Origin: Opisthorchis felineus
Lineage: Eukaryota; Platyhelminthes; Trematoda; Opisthorchiida; Opisthorchiidae
DNA: 64,000 nt
Reading direction: 5' to 3'
NCBI GenBank assembly: GCA_004794785.1
Contig: SJOL01001553.1
Location: 57,170 to 121,169 of the forward strand
Position 1 is the first letter of the stretch, and every line of letters begins with the position of its first letter. Positions 22,048-64,000 of this stretch are shown one piece after another. A model generated the notes under the pieces. The model made no database searches and was not told the DNA's origin. It saw nothing but the letters and a program-made list of their open reading frames with translations. The position numbers and the translations under genes were made by a program.

Positions 22048-24741
22048 ATCATAAGGGGAGAAGGGGGTGAAGACATCCGGAACCTTTGATTGATAATACT
22101 TTTTCTGCTGTGGCTTCCCAGACGATATCCAATTTTGGTACAGATTCTAAATTTAGAAGGCGAATGCGGATCCCCATTAAAGTCTGAAAGACGAAACATC
22201 CGCTTGAGTAGCAGAAACTCGCAACCGGACTTTCTCGTTCAGCCATTTAACCCCAACGAAGCGCGGGAGGTGAAGTGCTGCCAGCAGAAACAATCGTAAA
22301 GTCAGGGTTTGGTTCTTACCTCATGTTCGGTAGCTCGTGACACTGAGATTTCTCGGGCCATCGAAAATTTGCTAAGTGAGTGTAGTGCTATCGCAAGCGC
22401 TTCAAAGACGGTATAAAGCGGTCTTATCTAAAGAATCTTTCGTTTTTCTTTCGTTTTCATGCGGTTTAGAAGCTGTGTATGACATACTATGTAGTGTATT
22501 TGTGAAGTACTGTGACCAGCAAATAAAGTCGATCCGCAACATTCCCGTGGAACAATCGTCATATGTTGTGACTGCTCCCGTAATTCCACGTCAAAGATAG
22601 AGCGGGAGGACGGTGGTTTGATTCTATTATCAGGCATGGTTTTTCTCTCATACTACACGTGTTTGAACCTCGTGCACTTCAAGCCGAGTTTCCTTCCGAT
22701 GAAAGCTTACCGGCTGTGTGTATCCTTGCTCGTGATCCACGGTAAACTCCGCAAATTATATATTCAAGTGTGTGCAGGCTTCAGGGTTTGATTCACTGCA
22801 GTGATCTAGTATAGTAGCAGCGACCACCAATCTGACTAGCCGTGAACTGTTGTTCTAGAGTGTAGGCGCTTGTTGATTGTTTGCCCATGAACAAGTCGAA
22901 TCTTGATATGACATTGACGGGGGAGGAGCGATTTGGTTGGTGACGTGATAACAAATCTCCCTAGCTGTTGCCATCAGAAAGGTATAAACTTCTACAGTGG
23001 TCGCAATGGGGATATGGTGGGGCTGACCAGAGTTCCAAAGGGGTTTTGTAATTTTCTATGTAGGTAATGAATATGATTTATTGGACTTATTTAATATTCT
23101 GAATTGTGAAGTTTGCGCAGGCGGATGGTTGTAAAAATGTAAAGCAGCACCTAAATTCAGCGTGATACACTACTGATTAGTTATGCTGGTTAACTAATTA
23201 TAAATACAAAAATTCACGACAAACCGTTACCACTATCCACTACTCTCTTCGAAAAGTTGCACTTCGTAACATTATTTTCGATTGTGTATCCTTGTTTCAA
23301 TAGTGTTTTATCCTCTTTAGATACAACGTCCAAAACCTGACCATACAGACTGGAGATTATAGATATGATTCGTTTTCTAACAGTTGACTAATTCAGGCAA
23401 TCATCTCATTGCTGCTGGTAGCCAGAAAGTATTATATGATTAGCCATCGGTCCTCGTGAAGATCTTGGTGATTACCGTTTTTTTACCGGGTGTTTTAAGG
23501 TCATACCCTAATTTTTTTTAGATTTCGTAAAACTTACGTCTGTTGATTGCGACTTAGATCTTTACACGGTAACGCATGGACTTATGTAAGCCTTTTATGC
23601 GATTAGCCATTGAAGGAATGAGCTCCACAACTGACACGAATTGCAACTGCCTGGAGTACAGTGGTCATGAGACTCGTCTACATACTTTTATGGAGATTCA
23701 TCGTAAGTGATGTTGACGGTCGAATCGTTTATTGTTACAGATGTTTCACCAACCTAGGTGATATATTCAGAGGGTTTTGGGCTGGCGGTGGGTCGACGTT
23801 TGGTGGCGCACCGGTATGTGGCGTCTATGTTCATATACGTTCTGTTGACTGGGAGCTAGCCTCCAACTGGGACTGGTCGTTTGATGGTCGGTCCTGTTGG
23901 TTGGCCCTACTTCTGACTTGCCGACACCCTGATGACCTTTGAGCTCCGTTTTCGGATTCGTACCTGATGACCTCGGTCCCGTTGGTTCCGTGACTGATCA
24001 TGACACGTGGTCGTCTTGTATATCAGCGGGATCCTTTCGGGCTGTTTGATTGAGTTAGCGTTTCTTTGCTCATATGGGTACTTAGATTGGGTCCAGTTCA
24101 ATGAGATGATTGATTGCATTTGCCGTGAAGTGCCATGCCTCATGAATACCCTCGCTTGTTTCGTATTTCCACGTGCCATTACCTTGACGTTATCCAAACG
24201 GAACTGGCACTCTTTTTCTTCACTTGTTGGAATCAGTGAAAGCCACTTTCTACTCGTCATTTTACGTATACTTTCCTCTCCGGTTTGTCCGACGTGGTGA
24301 CTTTAAGATTGACAATTGTTCATCCTATAATTATAAGGAATTAGTTCTAGTGAAAAAGTAAGCCTTCATCTCGCATGTACTGTTCAATTTTGTGGACACG
24401 TAGGAGTCTAGAAGGTTAGTGCGTTAGAGTATTCAATTTCTTGCGGGTCGATATTCGGTATCTCTGTAGGTGTCAGTTGGCATCCTGTCAGATTGTAGTG
24501 GATGTCAGTGATGCACATTCCAGTGGAATAGTGGACAGATAGTCATAGCTGAATGGCTCCTCAGTGAGAAGGGGGGTAGTCGCCTGTTAGTAACTGGATA
24601 GCTTCTGGAAATTAGGTATGTTTTGCTCTAAACTAGCTATCGTTGATTAACTCTCACTCCGCACGTTTTGCAGCACCCTGTCTTACCCCATGCAAATCTC
24701 ATCTACTTATTGGAATGCCCTTATTTGCTATTCCATTACAG
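22048..24741. other. Probable intron
   Basis: Lies between two plus-strand exons. It holds short open frames of up to about 93 codons with no motif; no LINE or SINE was recognised. It is treated as intron because the downstream exon has a good acceptor and a matching onward phase. Further small exons could be hidden here. Confidence 0.4.
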
Positions 24742-24901
24742 TGTATGTCTCAGTTTGGTTTCGTTCGGGCTGTTGCTTGTTTGTCCCGGTTCATCACAGC
24801 CTATCAAGCTCTCTTCCGCTCCCAGATTTTGGCATCACCTCATTGGTACCTGCAGCTCATTACCGACGTGGTCATCACTGTCATTGATCGACTAGAGGAA
24901 G
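24742..24901 (+). CDS. Internal exon, same helical-repeat-like gene
   Basis: This starts after the acceptor TTTGCTATTCCATTACAG and reads CMSQFGFVRAVACLSRF, then ITAYQALF, SPHWYLQLITDVV and ITVIDRLEE. It ends one base into a codon (GAG GAA G|gttcgt). That phase joins in frame to the next exon at 26,540. The segment is amphipathic helical; its D-R-L-E-E-G resembles D-C-L-E-Q-G near the MED24 C-terminus, supporting that idea only weakly. An alternative acceptor at 24,673 would add sequence in another frame. Confidence 0.6.
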
Positions 24902-26539
24902 GTTCGTTCACTGTTTTACTTTCATCACTGGGATCGTTTATCAGACATTATTTGGGTTCGTTGCGCGTAGAATGAAGATTTTCAACAAGCTTTTGCAGCT
25001 AAGTTGATGTAATTAGCTTCAAGGCAGCAACTTTATTCTAGCACATCGACAACTCATTGAAGCTATGGACATCATTCTCTGCCAACTCAGTCAGTGGCGA
25101 AAATGCCCGACAATTTTGAAGAATAGTGGGTAGCTTTTAGTCAGCACATTGCTTGTTGTGAGCTTTATTTGCAGACATCCCTTTTCTTAACACCATGCGA
25201 TACTGTGGTAGTTCCTAAATAGGTAATTTCGTGTCCTGTAAACAAGTTTTGTTGGTCACGCCTACTATGAATAGGTACAGGCTATGGGCAACTGTTTACC
25301 TTTCCACATAACCGAACCAACCCCATCCTCGGCGTTCGTCACGACTGTTGCTGCGGTATGGACTTCCTTAGAGTGGTCTTTTCTATTTGGGAATTTACCG
25401 AAGGAAGGAGCTTCAGTTGAAAGTATCTTCATTTGAAGTCGCCGCTTTCTAAATTTTCTATTCACTCAGTCCTCGAAAGGGCATTGCTTCCACCTACGAA
25501 TTGGAGAGTGCGTCTAGCACCAGAATCTGCGTTGGTTTGGTCACGTATAACGCATACCGAATCGTTTGTCAGAAAGGTAGCTGTTTTCCATTCTTAGTTC
25601 AGGATGGCACAAGAAGAGACGTGGTCAACCTGGCGAAAGGATATGAAGGCGATTACAAAAACCGTGGTCGCTTCCAGGATGGAGTGCGCGTGCATATTTG
25701 GAGACGCCGCAAAATAAGGCTGCTGTCCTTGGGTTCTCTTGTTGTCTGAATGAGTGTATAGAGATGTACGAACTTCGGAATGATTGTGGTAAACTAGCAC
25801 CAAGTTTCTCCCCTATCCTTTTTACTCTTGCCTTCACACTAAGGCTTTCAAGTAAATTATGGTTGCACGACAGCGCCTTCACACTAAGGCTTTCAAGTAA
25901 ATTATGGTTGCACGACAGCGGAGCGTCAACCTTGAATGCAGGTGTTGTGCTATCGATGATGAAGATAGCTTGCTAACAAACGAATGGGAAGGGACATGCA
26001 ACACGTGTTTCCGATCAAATATGGGCTATAGGAAATAAGCGAAAGGAAATTTGAATGACATATACTACACATAAAACCGCGAAAACTTGTTTCGTCTGAA
26101 AATGGGGTGTGCGGAGAACAGAACATTCGGACGCGAGAAACGCGACGCCCTGTTCAGGAGTGTTTGACGCATGTTAAGCACGCTTTGCTTATGTACTTCT
26201 GGTTAATTTATAAATGTGGGATTTGTGTACCACTTGTCATAGTGTTCAGTTCGAAGACCTTCAAGGTGTGTCTTGATTTTCCAGCACAAACGACCGGATG
26301 CACACACGTACATGTACCATGCCCTATGACCAATAAAACCCGTTTTAAAATGGGATATCGCGCTATTGCGTTACGTTGGCTCTTTACTAAACTCGTGAAT
26401 TTACCAAGCTGAGCTCAACAAAAACTTCTTTATGGAATGAAATTCAGATACACTATATCTATCCGAAGACTAGTTTACATGGTACAACTTTGTTCCACAC
26501 TTTCTGACGCTTTTTTCCTGGTACTGTTTGATCCCTCAG
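24902..26539. other. Intron with 45-bp tandem duplication
   Basis: Bounded by phase-matched exons. It contains a perfect 45-bp direct tandem duplication at 25,830-25,919 and several short open frames without motifs. The acceptor at its end has a long pyrimidine tract (GCTTTTTTCCTGG ... CCCTCAG). Confidence 0.55.
25830..25919. repeat. Perfect 45-bp tandem duplication
   Basis: Two identical 45-bp units, 25,830-25,874 and 25,875-25,919, each starting GCCTTCACACTAAGGCTTTC. No divergence is visible, so it is either recent or an assembly or PCR artefact. Confidence 0.95.
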
Positions 26540-27051
26540 GCCAAAGAAACCCTTCAGATCAGCTAGAGGAAGCCATGTGTTCCTGTCTGGTAGCCATCAG
26601 TCGCCCGTACAGTGCATTGAATGCAACCGATCCAACAGTTCGCCCAGAACTATCTCGTGCCATCAAGACTCCGTTGGAGTGTATCATATCCCGAATGGCC
26701 TCATGTCGGTCAGCTGTCTGCCAGCGGGTGAAAATGGGCGATAAACCAACAAACACCCAAAACACCGAACTTCTCCATAGGCCAGCTATTGGTCCTCGTC
26801 TTCGGGATATACTTACAAACTACCTGCTTTATCCGATGCTCCAGGTTATCGATACTTGGGCGTTGGGTCAGATGCGCATTGGCATACGACCAGCTGCTGC
26901 AAAAGTTCTGTTGATGCAGTTAGTTAGTGAGGCTGAGTGTCACTGGGAGGGCCCACGTCCTAGTCAATCCAGAATGACGTTACCAAAAACTACTGTGGCT
27001 GTTGGTGGACTACATGTAACAGAGAAACTGGCCGTGAAACATAAAAGATGA
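26540..27051 (+). CDS. Likely terminal exon, same helical-repeat-like gene
   Basis: After the acceptor TGTTTGATCCCTCAG the frame starts with two bases that complete the Gly codon left by the previous exon. It then reads QRNPSDQLEEAMCSCLVAIS ... RPELSRAIKTPLECIISRMA ... DTWALGQMRIGIRPAAAKVL and ends at a TGA at 27,049-27,051. It is Leu/Ala-rich and helical, without a recognised domain. The last 20 or so codons (KTTVAVGGLHV, TEKLAVKHKR) look less structured, so the true exon might end earlier at a donor such as CTACAT|gtaaca. No clear polyadenylation signal follows closely; AATAAA occurs at 27,501 within a SINE tail. Confidence 0.6.
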
Positions 27052-27488
27052 TAACAGTCTGTCTGAGTTTGCCGCCACTTTTGTACCATACATATATGCT
27101 GTTCGTTTTGACGATGTGTTATTCGTAAACCGTTCCTACGGCTGTGTTCACTATCGACGGGATTTGGTGTCTGCTACTGCTCCTAACAAATTTATCACAT
27201 CCGTTCCTTTTTACCAGGGCTATTTCAGTAGAATCAGTTGTATTGTTTCCATGGACTACTCAAGTACTTCTGGTCCTGAAGAGTCTTGGGATGCCTCTTT
27301 TGGGAGCATAGTATATACATTCCAGAGATTCTACACCAAATGCGTATTTGCATGGGACTGAATTTTTGATATCGCTAACTGTTACCTCAAAACAACCACA
27401 TGAGGTTCGCATTTGCAAAAAAATCGGCTAGTATCGTGACACCATAATATTACCAATATTATTGTCCCAGGTGCGAGGACAATTACAT
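27052..27488. other. Probable 3' flank
   Basis: An 81-codon frame (27,116-27,361) reads VNRSYGCVHYRRDL ... MDYSSTSGPEESWD, but no acceptor or family supports it. Otherwise empty. Confidence 0.35.
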
Positions 27489-27501
27489 CTAAATCTACCT
27501 A

Positions 27502-27689
27502 AATAAATCGAAAAAAATCGTTCAGCTATAACACCCTTCCGGTGCTTAGCTGTCATGCCACCCGAGGGCTGGGACACTGCCAGGTTGCCCAAGCTTAGAC
27601 AGGGGAAGTCGAGAGGCAGAGGTCGGGTTCGAACCACGGACTTTCCGGTCAGTAAATTCGAGCTCTAACCACTTGAGCCATCTCACCCC
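27502..27689 (-). mobile_element. tRNA-derived SINE, copy 5, with 13-bp TSD
   Basis: Flanked by identical CTAAATCTACCTA at 27,489-27,501 and 27,690-27,702. On the minus strand the head reads GAGATGGCTCAAGTGGTTAG (A box) and GTGGTTCGAACCCGACC (B box), like a tRNA gene. Then come the body and a 3' tail (CGATTTTTTTCGATTTATT) ending at the duplication. This is the best-delimited member and defines the family boundaries: about 165-170 bp plus tail. Confidence 0.95.
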
Positions 27690-27702
27690 CTAAATCTACC
27701 TA

Positions 27703-29171
27703 GTTGCCAGTTGATTGCAGGATGAAAATTCAAATATATTGAAATTCCATCCTAAAATGTTTTTAATTCGCCAAAATATCATAATTATTGGCTTCGTTCT
27801 GTAGTTAAGAGGGTGCGCTAAAAATGGTACCAGCAAGACAGAAACTTCACCACAGCATACTTTATCTTTTGACTTGAAGAGGCCATTCGGAAAGTGCCAA
27901 ATTACGCATTTACACTCACTTTTGAACGTTAGCTGAAGAATTTGGGATTAGTCAGGGCCCGTATTTTCCGATCGAATTTCGGCAAGTCGATTCGCATCCA
28001 TAGATTTCTCACTATTGTAATGGCAGGTAAGGGAAAACGGGTAAGACCTAACAATACGAAAGTTTTCGCAGCGTGCATTTGCCTACAGCGTTTTTATGAC
28101 GCCATCAGGCCAAGCACTTTGGCCAAAACTGCATTAGATGAAGCGGCGACTGGTCAGTTTCAGCTGTCCTCTTGTAATGATGCGCTGCAGACGGCATTGC
28201 AACCCCTATGTCGGTCCTTGGCTTCATGTTCCGCCAACTAGGTTATATCAGGTAGTGCGCTGGCTTGAGGTAGCCTTTTTCAGGCAACGGAAAATTTCCG
28301 CGAATGTACTTATACAGTTATCACAAGGTCGCGCTAGGTTCTTCATGAACGTGCGAGGAGCGCTGAGCTCTAGGTGTTCGACTCTGAATGGCTGATTTCC
28401 TGGCCAATCAGAGCATGCCTTTGTTTGCTCCGTTGCCGGTTTGCTTCTAGACGGAAGGCTTGGGGTCTTAAGTCGCCATCGCCTTCTGGGTGTTGTGATG
28501 TAAAAAGCTATGATAGCTGTAACCTTGCCAGGTTAATTACTGCACGATGCATGGAAATAGCAGCTACGGCAACAGTATTGCGACAGGCTCTGCTGACTAC
28601 CGGTCGACTAAATGAGTAGATCAGGTTATGCAACGAGCATATTGTGACCATTATCAGGTCTCAGTTAACATGTTCTGTTTGAAGGGATAGTTGACCTTAC
28701 CAAGCCAAACAAAACAGGGCAGACGTTAGGAACCGGAATTCATTGACGGTGTTGGTTCCGTGGTCGTTATGCGACAAGATCTGCTTCAGAAGTACGCCTC
28801 ATTGTTTGCACAGTAACGCTATACTTGCAAATACAACGCTGCACAAGCGACCAGAGCTGCCGAAATCCACTCCGACAGACTTCCTGGCATCAGCACCAGG
28901 TCGTGCGTCGGGACTGATGAGCAGCCCATTTCAGTTGTCAGCTGATTGTCACAAGCCACGTACTGTCAAAACCCATCGGTCATAGTGGTTTCATATAACA
29001 CCAACCGTGTGAGTGTAGAAAATACTCAAAATTGGAAAATGATTGACAGTACATTAACAGGTGAGAATAGAATAATATCATTGGATATGGTGGTAAAAAT
29101 GAAGGCAATTGATAGAATCTTTCTGGACAATGGTGGCGAGCTATTCCAAGATGCATTGTGTCCTGAGGTGG
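27703..29171. other. Intergenic or convergent 3' region
   Basis: Lies between the plus-strand gene and the stop codon of the minus-strand channel. A plus-strand frame (about 28,071-28,241) after GTTTTCGCAG reads CICLQRFYDAIRPS ... TLAKTALDEAATGQFQLSS and ends in a stop. It could be a further exon of the upstream gene, but nothing confirms it. No repeat family was recognised. Confidence 0.35.
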
Positions 29172-63775
<34,604 letters not shown>

Positions 63776-64000
63776 CTGATGAGAAAATAAGGCCGCAGGA
63801 AACGCCGAATTCGGTGAAACTATGGGTGAAGGGTGGGCAAAACAACTCAGTCTCATAGGTGTGACAATGGGATCAACAAAAGAATACTAATTTCAAAAGG
63901 AGTTCATCTACGAATCAACATAAAACGTTTGTTGCTCTCATCGACTATCACATGGATTGTTGAAACGGCTCAAGAGGTACCCACCTGAACATGGAAGTTA
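63776..64000. other. TPC intron and window edge
   Basis: All three minus-strand frames carry stops. At the very edge CATGTTCAG|gtgggt (about 63,986) could be the donor of the previous exon, but too little of it is in the window to judge. Confidence 0.4.

Overview
The window looks like nuclear DNA of a parasitic flatworm, most likely a digenean fluke. Coding exons are short and phase-matched, with GT-AG introns of up to several kilobases. Between them lie decayed retroelements typical of trematodes: RTE and CR1 LINEs, Ty3/gypsy integrase, Penelope, an R2-superfamily LINE, tRNA-derived SINEs and hammerhead-like repeats. There are no operons, ribosome binding sites or CRISPR arrays. The organism call is inference from this content.

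Layout. About 0.8-20.1 kb is a graveyard of broken mobile elements on both strands: two gypsy integrase fragments, five RTE-type LINE copies, one CR1 LINE, one MULE-type transposase relic, one SINE with a hammerhead-like core, and four copies of a second tRNA-derived SINE. About 20.45-27.05 kb (+ strand) carries three exons of a helical-repeat-like gene whose 5' part is not seen; short collinear matches hint at Mediator subunit MED24, weakly. About 29.2-63.8 kb (- strand) is the clearest gene: a two-pore channel (TPCN family) from domain I S4 to the stop codon. I located 15 exons that fit the family, 14 of them directly supported by conserved sequence, plus one tentative linker exon; most neighbouring junctions have matching reading-frame phase. 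The exons for S1-S3 of domain I lie beyond the right edge. The exon for domain II S6 and the first part of the interdomain linker were not found.

The introns of the channel gene are themselves colonised. A Penelope-like element with a GIY-YIG domain (48.4-49.5 kb) and an R2-superfamily LINE (50.2-53.76 kb) both lie antisense to the gene. Three copies of a repeat of about 240 bp carry a hammerhead ribozyme-like core (39.3, 55.2 and 58.7 kb). One SINE copy sits at 33.9 kb. Two long stem-loops (4,989-5,043 and 40,797-40,848) are not explained by any gene.

Biologically, the channel gene predicts an endolysosomal cation channel that keeps the T-A-N and V-N-N filter residues and the K-K-x-x-K patch which in human TPC2 binds PI(3,5)P2. 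No single new gene system stands out. The least ordinary signals are the hammerhead-like cores in two unrelated repeat families, a tRNA-derived SINE with six same-strand copies, and an R2-type element outside rDNA.
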